DNA of 64,000 nucleotides from Paucibacter sp. TC2R-5 (lineage in GTDB: Bacteria > Pseudomonadota > Gammaproteobacteria > Burkholderiales > Burkholderiaceae_C): positions 1-64,000 of the forward strand of contig NZ_JAJIRQ010000008.1 of the NCBI RefSeq assembly GCF_025717605.1, read 5' to 3'. The translations under genes were made by a program, and so were the position numbers. A model generated the notes under the pieces. That model was given only the letters and a program-made list of their open reading frames with translations, was not told the origin of the DNA and ran no database searches. Within the stretch, counting starts at the first letter, position 1, and the number at the start of each line of letters is the position of its first letter. This document shows positions 25,419-35,380 of this stretch, piece after piece.

Positions 25419-26170
25419 CCTCGCATCGTAGCGGCAAGCTTGAGCATTCCGATCAAAACGGGCTGGTGAAGCATGTAGAAAGTCAGCGACCAACGCCCCA
25501 ATAAAGCCAGCGGCGCGAGCTTAGGCGAAATATCAGCCCGGCACCAAGACGCGCGGTGGATCAACAGCCATCTGCCCAGTGCAAACCCAAAAAGTAGCAC
25601 ACCCAGCCAGGGCAAGATCGGGACATAGTCTTCAGCGATGGGCTTGTGGGTCACCAGCCCCAGCCAGTTGGTCCAGCGCGAGTCGAAGAATGGATGACTC
25701 AAAAGCTGCGGCGCCATCAAGGCGAATGCGCCCAAGGCGCAACAAGCCCATATTGGCAGGCGAGGCCCGGCAAAGCGCAGCAGCAAGAGCATCAAAGCCA
25801 TGCCGTGCAGCACACCGAAGCTGATGAAGCTGCGCGGATACATCATGTAGGAGCCGATAGAGACGGCGATCGCACAAGCTGCTATTTGTACCCAGCGACG
25901 CCAAAACCTGGGCCAACTCAAGCCTTGCTGCAGGGCCAGCGCCTGCCCCATGCCGGCACACAGCAAAAACAGGCTGACGATCAAGGTGCGCTGACCGGTC
26001 CAGAAAGCATCCCGGTAGAAGTCCTGGCTGATCCAGCCGAAATGATTCAAATCAAAGGCGAAATGAAAGGCTGCCATCCAGACGATGGCCGCACCGCGCA
26101 AGGCATCCAGCCTGGGATATCGAGCCGTAGACCCGAACGAAGAAGTTGAAGAAGACGAGTGCACGAGCAA
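25415..26170 (-). CDS. Heparan-alpha-glucosaminide N-acetyltransferase-like membrane protein (DUF1624)
   Basis: About 251 aa integral membrane protein. 'YPRLDALRGAAIVWMAAFHF' opens the HGSNAT catalytic domain, followed by some six to seven hydrophobic helices and a C-terminal 'LALLGRWSLTFYMLHQPVLIG', the typical last segment with a conserved His. The bacterial family's substrates are not established. The start is uncertain: TTG 26170 and GTG 26164 are the only candidates and neither has a clear ribosome site. It is coupled to rlmB by an ATGA overlap. Confidence 0.78.
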   Translation of the reverse strand: MLVHSSSSTSSFGSTARYPRLDALRGAAIVWMAAFHFAFDLNHFGWISQDFYRDAFWTGQRTLIVSLFLLCAGMGQALALQQGLSWPRFWRRWVQIAACAIAVSIGSYMMYPRSFISFGVLHGMALMLLLLRFAGPRLPIWACCALGAFALMAPQLLSHPFFDSRWTNWLGLVTHKPIAEDYVPILPWLGVLLFGFALGRWLLIHRASWCRADISPKLAPLALLGRWSLTFYMLHQPVLIGMLKLAATMRG

Positions 26171-26323
26171 CGAGGTTTTAAATGAGCAGCGAGTGAGCAG
26201 TCTAAGCGGCGCGTGCAGTTCAACTCACAGCAGCGACGGTTCAATTCACTTCGACTTGTGCGTGCAAGCCCTGTGTTACCGTCAGCGCTGCATGAACTCT
26301 GATTGGGCAGACAGGCGCAAAGC

Positions 26324-29014
26324 ATGAGCCAAAGCCAACTTCCACCGCCAGCTGACAGGCCAGAAAGCTCCAGAATCGCGCTGATTCGTCGCGGCTTGGC
26401 CTATTGGCCAGCCTTGTTGGCAGCTCTTGGTGGGCTTGGCTTGTCATTTGTGCTGCTGTGGGCGCGTCAGACCCAACAATTGGCCAACGAGCAGGCACAG
26501 CTCAACAGCGAATTAAGTGCCATCCGCACCCGCTTGGAGGCTGTGGCCCAAGCGACCTTCAGCCCCACTGTCGGCCTTGAGGCCATGATTCAGTTGGACG
26601 GCGGCATCTCAAACGCCCGGTTCGAGGCGCTCAACCGCCGTGTCGTCAAGCTGCTGCCTGAGGTGCGCAGCATCGTCGCTGCACCTGATGATGTCGCCCG
26701 TTATGTCTACCCGCTGCAAGGTAACGAGGCGGTATTGAATCTGCGCTATCGCGAGGTTCCGCTGCAATACGCCCAGATACAACAGGCCCGGGCTCTGGGC
26801 CAGCCCTTGCTGGTCGGGCCCGTCAAACTGGTTCAAGGCGGCCAAGGCATCATCCAGCGCACGCCGGTGTTTCTGCCTGCGACCGGCTCATCGGCAGACG
26901 CTGGCACAGGTTCAGACCAAAGTGCCGGTCGCTACTGGGGGGTAATCTCGGTGGTGGCGGATTTGGACCTGTTCATGCGCGCGGCGGGATTGAACGACCA
27001 CGCGAGCCTGCGCCTGGCGGTCTTTCAGCTGCAGGCGGATCGCCTCACGATTCGTGCCCCGATCTGGGGCGATCCGGCATTGGCGACACTGCCAACAGCC
27101 GTACATCAATCGGTCCAATTGCCCGGCGCCACTTGGTCGATCTCAGCGGCTCCTGGCGCCACACCGGATTGGCGCGCCAAGGCCTATGGTCTGGAGTTTT
27201 TCGCCAGCCTGCTCGGCAGTGCTGCATTGAGTGGCGTGGCTTCGTTGGCGGTGTACCGGCGCCGTATGTTGCTGCAGCAAAACCGCATGCTGGCGCAGCA
27301 GATCGAACAAAGCCTGCGTACCCAGACCGATTTGGAGGCCGCGCAGTCTCGCTTTAAGAGCCTGACCGAGCTGTCCGCTGATTGGGTTTGGGAGCAGGAC
27401 GAGAACTTTTTGTTCACCTTCACTTCACGCTCCACCGAAGAAGCCACCCAGGTTGGCAGCCCCCAGTTGCTCGGGCTCAAACGCTGGGAGTCGCCTGCCT
27501 TGGCACCGGGCACCGATTGGTCCGGGCATATCGCATCGGTTGAGCGCCATCAGCCATTTCGAAATTTCGAATATGCCCAATATGCGGAGGACGGCACCCT
27601 GCGCTACGTCAGTATTTCTGGCCGTGCTTTTTTTGATGCACAAGGGCGCTTCAAAGGCTACCGCGGGACGGGTCGCAACATCACCGAAAGCAAGCTCGCG
27701 GAACGCGAATTGCGCGAATCAAAGGCGGCCTTGACCTTGGCGCTGGATCGTCTGCAAGCCGTGCTGAACGCCGCGCAGGAGTTTTCCATCATCGCCACCG
27801 ATTTGGAGGGGAGAGTCAGCTTATTCAACCGCGGTGCCGAACACATGCTCGGCTACACGCAGGCGGAGATGGTGGGGCTGTCCCCTGCCCGCTTGCATCT
27901 TGCCAGCGAGGTCATCGCGCGCGGAGCCGAGTTGAGCGCAAGCTTGGGGCGCCCCATCCAGGGCTTCGATGTCTTTGTCGAAGTGGCGCGCAGCAGCGGC
28001 AGCGAGACGCGTGTATGGACCTATGTGCGCCAGGATGGCAGCCATTTGGAAGTGTCCTTGACCGTCAGCCTGGTGCTCTCCCAAACCGGTGAGCCCAGCG
28101 GTTTCTTGGGCATTGCCCGTGACATCACCGCGCAAAGACAGGCCCAGCGGCAGCTGGCGGATCTGAATGCGGAATTGGAGTCCAGGGTGGAAAGCCGAAC
28201 AGCCGAGCTCAAACAGGCCCAGGCGGTGCTCAGCCAAGCCAAGGAGGAGTTGCTGCGATCGGAGAAGATGGCGGCTTTAGGTTCCTTGGTGGCCGGCATT
28301 GCGCATGAGCTGAATACGCCGCTAGGCAACTGCCTGACCACGGCCTCCACATTGGAGGAGTTGACCGCACAAATCCGGCGCAGCTTCGAGCATGGGCAGA
28401 TGCGCCGCTCGGTGCTGGAAGCCTATTTGAACGATGCCCAAACAGCCAGCAGCATCATGCTGCGCAGCATGGCCACCGCCAATGAGTTGGTCGCGCATTT
28501 CAAGCAGATATCGGTCGATCAGACTTCGGCACAGCGGCGCCGCTTCAGCTTGCAATCGGTCGTCGAAGATGTACTCAGCCTCTTGCGGACCCAGCTGCGT
28601 AAGGCTGGTGTCGAGGTCAAGGTCGACCTGGATCGAACGCAAGAACTGGACAGCTTTCCAGGCCCGCTAGGTCAGGTCTTGACCAATCTGATTCTCAACG
28701 CCAATCTGCACGCTTTTGAGGCGAGACCGAGCGGGGCGTGCATCCACATTCGAGCGGTCGCGGTGGACGAGCGGAGCTTCACCCTGACGGTCGAGGACAA
28801 CGGTTGCGGCATGCGGGCAGAGGTGCAGCGCCGCGCCTTTGATCCCTTCTTCACCACCAAGATGGGCTCGGGCGGCACCGGCCTGGGCCTGAACATCGTC
28901 TACAACATCGTCACCGGCATTCTGGGTGGCCAGATCGAGTTGCATAGCGAGCCAGGAATGGGCAGCCGCTTTGTGATGCGGCTACCTTTTGTGGCGCCTT
29001 TTGTGGCGCCCTGA
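26324..29014 (+). CDS. Membrane sensor histidine kinase with CHASE and PAS domains
   Basis: 896 aa from ATG 26324. A first membrane segment (about 26-46) is followed by a periplasmic CHASE-type domain (about 75-270), a second segment near 290-310, a coiled coil, two PAS domains (about 350-470 and 480-610, with 'YRGTGRNITESKLAERELRE' and 'GIARDITAQRQAQRQL' as PAC ends), a HisKA-like dimerisation helix with 'GIAHELNTPLGN' (His661) and an HATPase_c domain: 'NLILNANLHAFE' N box, 'VEDNGCGM' and 'GGTGLGLNIVYNI'. No response regulator is adjacent, so it is an orphan kinase. Its last codons contain a 12-bp tandem duplication (28985-29008). Confidence 0.9.
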   Translation: MSQSQLPPPADRPESSRIALIRRGLAYWPALLAALGGLGLSFVLLWARQTQQLANEQAQLNSELSAIRTRLEAVAQATFSPTVGLEAMIQLDGGISNARFEALNRRVVKLLPEVRSIVAAPDDVARYVYPLQGNEAVLNLRYREVPLQYAQIQQARALGQPLLVGPVKLVQGGQGIIQRTPVFLPATGSSADAGTGSDQSAGRYWGVISVVADLDLFMRAAGLNDHASLRLAVFQLQADRLTIRAPIWGDPALATLPTAVHQSVQLPGATWSISAAPGATPDWRAKAYGLEFFASLLGSAALSGVASLAVYRRRMLLQQNRMLAQQIEQSLRTQTDLEAAQSRFKSLTELSADWVWEQDENFLFTFTSRSTEEATQVGSPQLLGLKRWESPALAPGTDWSGHIASVERHQPFRNFEYAQYAEDGTLRYVSISGRAFFDAQGRFKGYRGTGRNITESKLAERELRESKAALTLALDRLQAVLNAAQEFSIIATDLEGRVSLFNRGAEHMLGYTQAEMVGLSPARLHLASEVIARGAELSASLGRPIQGFDVFVEVARSSGSETRVWTYVRQDGSHLEVSLTVSLVLSQTGEPSGFLGIARDITAQRQAQRQLADLNAELESRVESRTAELKQAQAVLSQAKEELLRSEKMAALGSLVAGIAHELNTPLGNCLTTASTLEELTAQIRRSFEHGQMRRSVLEAYLNDAQTASSIMLRSMATANELVAHFKQISVDQTSAQRRRFSLQSVVEDVLSLLRTQLRKAGVEVKVDLDRTQELDSFPGPLGQVLTNLILNANLHAFEARPSGACIHIRAVAVDERSFTLTVEDNGCGMRAEVQRRAFDPFFTTKMGSGGTGLGLNIVYNIVTGILGGQIELHSEPGMGSRFVMRLPFVAPFVAP

Positions 29015-29025
29015 CCCTTCAGCCT

Positions 29026-32000
29026 TTAGGCAACCCAGCGGCGCGCATTGCGGAACATGCGCATCCAGGGGCTCAGTTCATTGACGTCGCCAGAAGTACA
29101 GCTCATCTGCACATTGCGGAACACGCGCTCGGGGTGCGGCATCAAGACAGTGAAACGGCCGTCGGCGGTGGTCACAGATGTCAAACCGTCCGGGCTGCCA
29201 TTGGGGTTGAGCGGATAGGTCTCGGTGGGCTGGCCGTGGTGGTCCACATAGCGCATGGCGCGTGCCACCTTGCTAGCATCACCTCGCTGCGAGAAGTCGG
29301 CAAAACCTTCGCCATGGGCCACGGCGATCGGCAGGCGCGAGCCTTCCATGCCCTTGAAGAACAAGCTCGGGCTGTCCAGCACTTCAACCATCGCCAACCT
29401 AGCTTCGAACTGCTCGCTCTTGTTGCGCGTGAACTTGGGCCAGTCTTGCGCGCCGGGGATGATGGGCGACAAAGCCGCCATCATCTGGCAGCCATTGCAA
29501 ACCCCGAGGGCAAAGCTGTCCTGGCGGGCAAAGAAGGCCTTGAACTGCTCGGCCAAAACCGGGTTGAACATCACCGAGCGGGCCCATCCTTCGCCGGCAC
29601 CCAAGGTGTCACCGTAGCTGAAGCCGCCGCAGGCGACAAAGCCCTTGAACTGTTCCAAGGTCACGGCGCCGGACTGCAGATCGCTCATATGAACGTCATA
29701 GGTGTCGAAGCCGGCCTTGGCCATCGCATAGCTCATCTCGACATGCGAATTGACGCCCTGCTCGCGCAGGATGGCCATTTTCGGCTTGGCACCCAGATTG
29801 ATGAAAGGCGCGGCCACATCGTCCTGCGGATCAAAGCTCAGATGCACATGGCGGCCGGGGTCGCCGGCCACACCGGTCTGAGCATGTTCGCTGTCGGCGC
29901 AAGCCGGGTTGTCGCGCAGCTGGGCGATCCGCCAGGAGACTTGATCCCATTCCTTGTGCAAGGTTTCGACTGGCGCGCTGAACACCTTCTTGGCATCGCG
30001 CCAGACTTCCATGCAGGAATTGCCATTGGGCTTGCCGACCACATGGCTGAGCTTGGACAGGCCATGGGCGCGCAAGACCTGCAACGCTGAGTCACGGTCC
30101 GCTGTGCGCACCTGCAAGACGACGCCTAACTCCTCGTTGAAAAGGGCCTTGAGCGTCAGCTCCTCGCGGCGAGCACCGACCTGCCCCGCCCAGTTCTTGG
30201 CGTCGCCGGTATCGGCGCGGCTGTCGCTGACGCCATCACCCTCGGTGATCAACATGTCCACATTCAAGCTGACGCCGATATGGCCGGCAAAAGCCATCTC
30301 GCAGGCGGTCGCCCACAGGCCGCCGTCGCCACGGTCGTGATAGGCCAGCAACTTGCCGGCGGCGCGCAGCTCATTGACGGCCGCGACCAAACTCTTCAGT
30401 TGCGAGGCGTCGTCCAGATCGGGCACAGCGCCACCGAATTGATTCAGCGCCTGCGCCAGGATCGATCCGCCCATGCGGTGCTGGCCGGCACCCAGGTCAA
30501 CCAGGATCAGGCTGGTGTCGCCGGCATCGGTGCGCAATTGCGGTGTCAGCGTGCCGCGCACATCGGCAATCGTCGCGAAGGAGGAGATGATCAAGGAAAC
30601 CGGCGCGGTGACCTGTTGGACATCGCCGTTAGCATCGGACCAACGCGTGCGCATCGACAGCGAATCCTTGCCGACCGGGATCGAGATGCCCAGCTCGGGG
30701 CACAAGTCCATGCCGACCGCCTTGACGGTATCGAACAGCGCCGCGTCTTCGCCCGGTTCACCACAGGCCGCCATCCAGTTTGCCGACAGCTTGACGCGCG
30801 GCAACTCGATCGGCGCGGCGAGCAAATTCGTGATGCTTTCGGCCACCGCCATGCGGCCCGATGCAGCGGCATTGACCGCCGCCAAAGGCGTGCGCTCGCC
30901 CATCGCAAACGCTTCGCCGGCAAAGCCCTTGAAATCGGCCAGCGTGACCGCGCAATCGGCCACCGGCACCTGCCAAGGACCGACCATCTGGTCGCGGGAA
31001 TTCAGGCCACCGACCGTGCGGTCACCGATGGTGATCAAAAAGCGTTTCGATGCCACCGTTGGATGGCGCAGCACGTCGAGAGCAACCGTCGCCAGATCGA
31101 CGCCGGTCAGCGCCAACACGCCGCCATTGCGCTCGACGCGTGTGACATCGCGGTGCACTTTGGGCGGCTTGCCCAAAAGCACTTCCATCGGCATATCGAT
31201 GGCGCGCTCGCCGCCCTCACCGTCTTCCAGGATCAGCTCGCGTGCCTCGGTCGTCACGCCGACCACGCCAAACGGGCAGCGCTCGCGCTCGCACATGCTG
31301 CGGAACAGCTCCAGGCTCTCGGGTGCGATCGCCAGCACATAGCGTTCCTGGCTCTCGTTGCACCAGATTTCCTTGGGCGCCAGGCCGGACTCTTCCAGCG
31401 GCACCTTGCTCAAGTCGAAGCGCGCGCCACGATGGGCGTCATTGACCAATTCCGGGAAAGCGTTCGAGATGCCGCCGGCGCCGACATCGTGAATCGCCAG
31501 AATCGGGTTCTTCTCGGCCAGACCCCAGCAATGGTTGATGACCTCTTGCACACGCCGCTCGATTTCGGGGTTACCGCGCTGGACCGAATCGAAGTCCAGG
31601 TCGGCCGTGTTGGTGCCGGCCGCCATCGAGCTGGCCGCGCTGCCGCCCATGCCGATGCGCATGCCGGGGCCGCCAAGCTGGATCAACAGCGAGCCGGCCG
31701 GGAATTCGATCTTGTGGGTCTGGTCGCTGCGAATCGCGCCCAGGCCGCCGGCAATCATGATGGGCTTGTGATAGCCGCGCTGCACGCCGTCGACTTCCTG
31801 CTCATAGACGCGGAAGTAACCAGCCAGAGCCGGGCGGCCGAACTCGTTATTGAAGGCGGCGCCACCGAGCGGCCCTTCGATCATGATTTGCAAGGCGCTG
31901 GCGATATGCGAGGGCTTGCCGATATTGGCCTGCTCCCAGGGCTCGCTAAAGCCCGGCAGGCGCAGATTCGAGACCGAGAAACCGGTCAGGCCCGCCTTGG

Positions 32001-33021
32001 GCTTGGCGCCGCGCCCGGTCGCACCTTCGTCACGGATCTCACCACCGGCGCCGGTCGAGGCACCCGGAAACGGAGAAATGGCGGTCGGATGGTTGTGCGT
32101 CTCGACCTTCATCAAGACATGGGCGGTTTCCTCGCGTGCCTGGTACTTCGGCGCGCGCGCATCACCGGCCGGCATCCAGCGCTCGATCTGGTGGCCTTCC
32201 ATGATGGAAGAGTTGTCCGAGTAAGCGACGATGGTGTGCTGCGGGCTCAGCTTCTCGGTATTGCGGATCATGCCGAACAAACTCAGCGGCTGGTCGACGC
32301 CGTCAACGGTGAACTTGGCGTTGAAGATCTTGTGGCGGCAATGCTCGGAATTTGCCTGCGCAAACATCATCAGCTCGACATCGCTGGGGTTGCGCCCCAA
32401 AGTCTTGAAGGCCGCTTCGAGATAGTCGATCTCGTCCACCGACAGTGCCAGACCAAAGGTCGTGTTGGCCGACTCCAGCGCCGCCCTGCCCTGCCCCAGC
32501 ACGTCCACATGTTCGAGCGGCTGTGCTTCTCGCTCGTCAAACAGATGGGCAGCGTCTTCGCTGGCCAAAAGCACGCTTTCGGTCATGCGGTCATGCAGCA
32601 GGTCGGCACAGGCCTGCAGCTCCGCCGCGGTCAGCACCTTCACGCCGCCCAGCAGACCTGACTTCAGCGTAATGCGGAACTCGGTCACGCGCTCGACCCG
32701 GTGCAGCTTCAGCCCGCAGTTGTGGGCGATATCGGTGGCCTTGGACGCCCAAGGACTGACGGTACCCAAGCGAGGTGCCACCAGCACCAACTGCCCCTCA
32801 TTGCCCCCCACATAAGCATCGCCATAGTTCAACAGCGCGGCCAGCTTGACTTGATCGTCCGCGTTCAGCGCGCTATCGCACCAAACCCAATGCACATGGC
32901 GGGCATGCACGGCGTTGATGCGCTCGTTGACCGATTGCAGCTGCGGCAACAAGGCCTGGGCACGGAATGCGGAGAGTGCGTTGCCGCCTTCAAAAGAGAG
33001 CAGTTGCTTGGAGGTGGCCAT
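29026..33021 (-). CDS. purL: Phosphoribosylformylglycinamidine synthase
   Basis: 1331 aa, the long single-chain form of proteobacteria. It converts FGAR to FGAM in purine synthesis using ATP and glutamine. The central part has '[20 protein letters not shown]' and '[19 protein letters not shown]' near-motif (seen here as [13 protein letters not shown]); the C-terminal glutaminase has '[19 protein letters not shown]', the nucleophile in 'GVCNGCQMM' (Cys1175) and 'PHPERVFR'. ATG 33021 is the family start ('[16 protein letters not shown]'); the frame stays open to 33180 without homology. It converges with the kinase gene with 11 nt between. Confidence 0.97.
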   Translation of the reverse strand: MATSKQLLSFEGGNALSAFRAQALLPQLQSVNERINAVHARHVHWVWCDSALNADDQVKLAALLNYGDAYVGGNEGQLVLVAPRLGTVSPWASKATDIAHNCGLKLHRVERVTEFRITLKSGLLGGVKVLTAAELQACADLLHDRMTESVLLASEDAAHLFDEREAQPLEHVDVLGQGRAALESANTTFGLALSVDEIDYLEAAFKTLGRNPSDVELMMFAQANSEHCRHKIFNAKFTVDGVDQPLSLFGMIRNTEKLSPQHTIVAYSDNSSIMEGHQIERWMPAGDARAPKYQAREETAHVLMKVETHNHPTAISPFPGASTGAGGEIRDEGATGRGAKPKAGLTGFSVSNLRLPGFSEPWEQANIGKPSHIASALQIMIEGPLGGAAFNNEFGRPALAGYFRVYEQEVDGVQRGYHKPIMIAGGLGAIRSDQTHKIEFPAGSLLIQLGGPGMRIGMGGSAASSMAAGTNTADLDFDSVQRGNPEIERRVQEVINHCWGLAEKNPILAIHDVGAGGISNAFPELVNDAHRGARFDLSKVPLEESGLAPKEIWCNESQERYVLAIAPESLELFRSMCERERCPFGVVGVTTEARELILEDGEGGERAIDMPMEVLLGKPPKVHRDVTRVERNGGVLALTGVDLATVALDVLRHPTVASKRFLITIGDRTVGGLNSRDQMVGPWQVPVADCAVTLADFKGFAGEAFAMGERTPLAAVNAAASGRMAVAESITNLLAAPIELPRVKLSANWMAACGEPGEDAALFDTVKAVGMDLCPELGISIPVGKDSLSMRTRWSDANGDVQQVTAPVSLIISSFATIADVRGTLTPQLRTDAGDTSLILVDLGAGQHRMGGSILAQALNQFGGAVPDLDDASQLKSLVAAVNELRAAGKLLAYHDRGDGGLWATACEMAFAGHIGVSLNVDMLITEGDGVSDSRADTGDAKNWAGQVGARREELTLKALFNEELGVVLQVRTADRDSALQVLRAHGLSKLSHVVGKPNGNSCMEVWRDAKKVFSAPVETLHKEWDQVSWRIAQLRDNPACADSEHAQTGVAGDPGRHVHLSFDPQDDVAAPFINLGAKPKMAILREQGVNSHVEMSYAMAKAGFDTYDVHMSDLQSGAVTLEQFKGFVACGGFSYGDTLGAGEGWARSVMFNPVLAEQFKAFFARQDSFALGVCNGCQMMAALSPIIPGAQDWPKFTRNKSEQFEARLAMVEVLDSPSLFFKGMEGSRLPIAVAHGEGFADFSQRGDASKVARAMRYVDHHGQPTETYPLNPNGSPDGLTSVTTADGRFTVLMPHPERVFRNVQMSCTSGDVNELSPWMRMFRNARRWVA

Positions 33022-33361
33022 GGAGTCCCGTAGCGTCGGCGCGCTGCAAGCGGCATTGGCCGAGTTTGCAGCGCTAGATTTGCGAATTGCTGGCGCGAAC
33101 CGACAAGGTCCGGCCAAGAAAGTGCGCATTTTACCGATCTGCTGCGTCTGACCGGCGATAGACGCAAAACAACCGTTCACGCATTCGCTCGCCCGTTCGT
33201 GACAAAGCGCACGGCTTGGTCAAGCCCACCGCAACATCTTGAAACAGTTGGCCGACACAGCCGCATGGGATCTCCCTAAAGTCGCCCCCATGGCTGAGGC
33301 CATACCCCACACAAGGTCCCCCCCGACCTACCCGCAGTAAACGCAGTAAAAGGTCCAAACC
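33022..33361. other. Divergent intergenic region (340 nt) between purL and DUF5666 gene
   Basis: It must contain promoters for both divergent genes, but no convincing -35/-10 pair or operator was found. A 9-bp direct repeat CGCAGTAAA occurs twice just before the ribosome site AAAAGG of the lipoprotein gene (about 33332-33352). The open frame extending purL upstream here reads as non-coding. Confidence 0.5.
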
Positions 33362-35305
33362 ATGAACAAGCACTCGATCACTGGCTGGCAAAAAAGTCTA
33401 GGCTTAGGAATTTGCATCATCAGCGCCGCAGCGCTGATTGCCTGTGGTGGCGGCGGTGGCGCCGCTAGCCCCACGCCCGAGGTGACTCCGGCCGCGCCGC
33501 CCCCAACGGCTGCCAACGCGTCCACGCTGACGCTGATCGAAGGCACGATCACCGGCTTCGGCAGCGTGGTGATCGACGGCGTTCGCTACTCGGATGCGGG
33601 CACCAAGGTCGAAATCGGCGACAACCCGGAACTGAAGAAATTGGCCACCCTGGGAGACCTGCGCACTGGCATGCGGGTGCAGGGCGAGATCAACAAGGAC
33701 GGCGTGCTGCAAAACCTGCTGGTCAACTTCGCTTTGGTCGGCACCGTGTCGGCGATCGACCTTGCTGGCGGCAGCATCACGGTCTTCGGCCAAACCATCA
33801 AGATCACCAGCGGTGGGCAATTGCCGACCGTGTTGGACGGGTTCAACAGCCTGAGTCAATTGCAGGTCGGCGACTTGCTCAAGGTGGCCGGCTCGGTCGC
33901 GGCCGACGGCGGCATCACGGCCACCCGCATCGAGCGCAAGCTCAAGGAAGGTGGTGAGCTCTATCGCTTGAGTGGCCCTGTACAGACCTTGGACGCGAGC
34001 GCCAAGCGCTTTGCGCTCGGCGGCAATAGCAGTGTGACCGTTGACTACGCCAAGGCCAAGGTGTTGCCTGAAGGTGCGGTGATCGAAAACGGCAAGCTGG
34101 TCAGCGTGGTCGCCACCGCCGCCCCGGTAACAAGCGGCGGCCAGACGGTGCTGACGGCCAGTGCGGTCGAGGTCAAGTCGCGTCAAACGCCCGATGCCAA
34201 GGAACTCAGCATTGGCGGGCAGATCAATGATTTCAAGAGCTTGGCTTCGCTGCGCATCGGCGATGTGCTGGTGGACGCCAGCAGTGCGGAGTTGAAGGAA
34301 GGCACCGTGCTCGCCGACCTCGTCAACGGTGCCCAGGCCTATGCCAAGGGCAGTTTGACGGCCGGCGTTTTGAAGGCTGCGAGCCTGAAGGTCTTCAAGC
34401 CCGAAACCGCCTTGAAGGCCATGCTGATCGGCCAGGTAACGGACTTTGTGTCGTTCGCCAACTTCAAGCTGCGCGGCACCGATGTGGATGCCTCACAGGC
34501 GACCTTTAGCAAGGGCAAGGCGGCCGACTTGGCCACCGGCGCCTGGGTCAGCATCAGTGGCCAGTTGACGGCCAGCGGCGTGTTGGCCAAGACGGTCGAG
34601 ATCCTGCCACCACCTGCCGACAAGCCGGCCAGGCTGGAAGGCGCCATCAGCGGCGTTGATTTGGCAACGAAACGTTTCAGCCTGCTCGGCACCACAGTCC
34701 AGTGGAGCGACACGACCAAGCTGAACCCCAGCAATATTTCGCTCGCCAACTTGGCCAATGGCGTGGTCTTGGTGCTTGAGGGCAGCTACTCGGAGGCCAG
34801 CGGCCTGTTCACTGCGAGCAGTGTCAAGGTCATCGCCACCACCGGTGTGCTCAAGACCGTGGGCTTCTCGGGCATCGCCTTTGATGTGACGGACACCGGC
34901 TTCAAGGTCGGCAGCAATAGCGTCGTGTTGGGTCAAAACATCAAGTTCGAGCCGACCGGCACCACCGTGGCCGACCTTAAGAACGGCGCCAAGATCAGCG
35001 TGCAAGCGACACTGAGCAATGTGGACGGCAAGGCCACGCTGACCGCGACCAAGATCGAGGTGCAAAAGCCCGAGAAGGACGGCGAGGGAGTCGAGTATGT
35101 TTACCTGAGCGGTTTAATCGCGGACTTCGTCAGCAGCGCCGACTTCAAGATCGGCAGCCAGAAGGTCAATGCCAGCGGCAGCGGCGTGGAGTTCATTGAC
35201 GGCGATGCCGCCAAGTTGGCCAGCGGCTTGAAAGTCGAGATCAAGGGCAGCGTCGGCAAGGACGGCACTTTGATCGCCAAGCGCGTGCATTTCATGCCGG
35301 GCTGA
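33362..35305 (+). CDS. DUF5666 repeat lipoprotein
   Basis: 647 aa with a lipoprotein signal: a hydrophobic run 'GICIISAAALIAC' and lipobox Cys28, then a Gly and Pro/Ala-rich linker. The rest consists of about seven repeats of a roughly 70-80 residue beta domain, each with a 'I.G.I..(F)..L..F.LG...V' pattern and a following 'V.V.G.....G...A..I' strand pair, as in DUF5666. Likely anchored in the outer membrane facing the periplasm or outside; function unknown. ATG 33362 has AAAAGG upstream. A clear terminator follows, so it is a single-gene unit. Confidence 0.82.
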   Translation: MNKHSITGWQKSLGLGICIISAAALIACGGGGGAASPTPEVTPAAPPPTAANASTLTLIEGTITGFGSVVIDGVRYSDAGTKVEIGDNPELKKLATLGDLRTGMRVQGEINKDGVLQNLLVNFALVGTVSAIDLAGGSITVFGQTIKITSGGQLPTVLDGFNSLSQLQVGDLLKVAGSVAADGGITATRIERKLKEGGELYRLSGPVQTLDASAKRFALGGNSSVTVDYAKAKVLPEGAVIENGKLVSVVATAAPVTSGGQTVLTASAVEVKSRQTPDAKELSIGGQINDFKSLASLRIGDVLVDASSAELKEGTVLADLVNGAQAYAKGSLTAGVLKAASLKVFKPETALKAMLIGQVTDFVSFANFKLRGTDVDASQATFSKGKAADLATGAWVSISGQLTASGVLAKTVEILPPPADKPARLEGAISGVDLATKRFSLLGTTVQWSDTTKLNPSNISLANLANGVVLVLEGSYSEASGLFTASSVKVIATTGVLKTVGFSGIAFDVTDTGFKVGSNSVVLGQNIKFEPTGTTVADLKNGAKISVQATLSNVDGKATLTATKIEVQKPEKDGEGVEYVYLSGLIADFVSSADFKIGSQKVNASGSGVEFIDGDAAKLASGLKVEIKGSVGKDGTLIAKRVHFMPG

Positions 35306-35329
35306 ACGGCTCTAGGCACTGACTAAACG

Positions 35330-35361
35330 AAAGGGCCATGCCTCGCGGCAAGGCCCTTTTC
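35330..35361 (+). terminator. Rho-independent terminator after DUF5666 gene
   Basis: AAAGGGCC (from 35330) pairs with GGCCCTTT (35352-35359), with an inner TGCC/GGCA stem and a TCGC loop, followed by a U run ending at 35360. The reverse strand also has an A/T edge, so it may serve the convergent deaminase gene ending at 35381. Confidence 0.85.
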
Positions 35362-35380
35362 TATTTCAATGCGGACAGTT

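Noticed and set aside
30280-32661. Antisense open frame (793 codons) opposite purL
   Set aside because: Covered by a certain purL; no ribosome site or motif.
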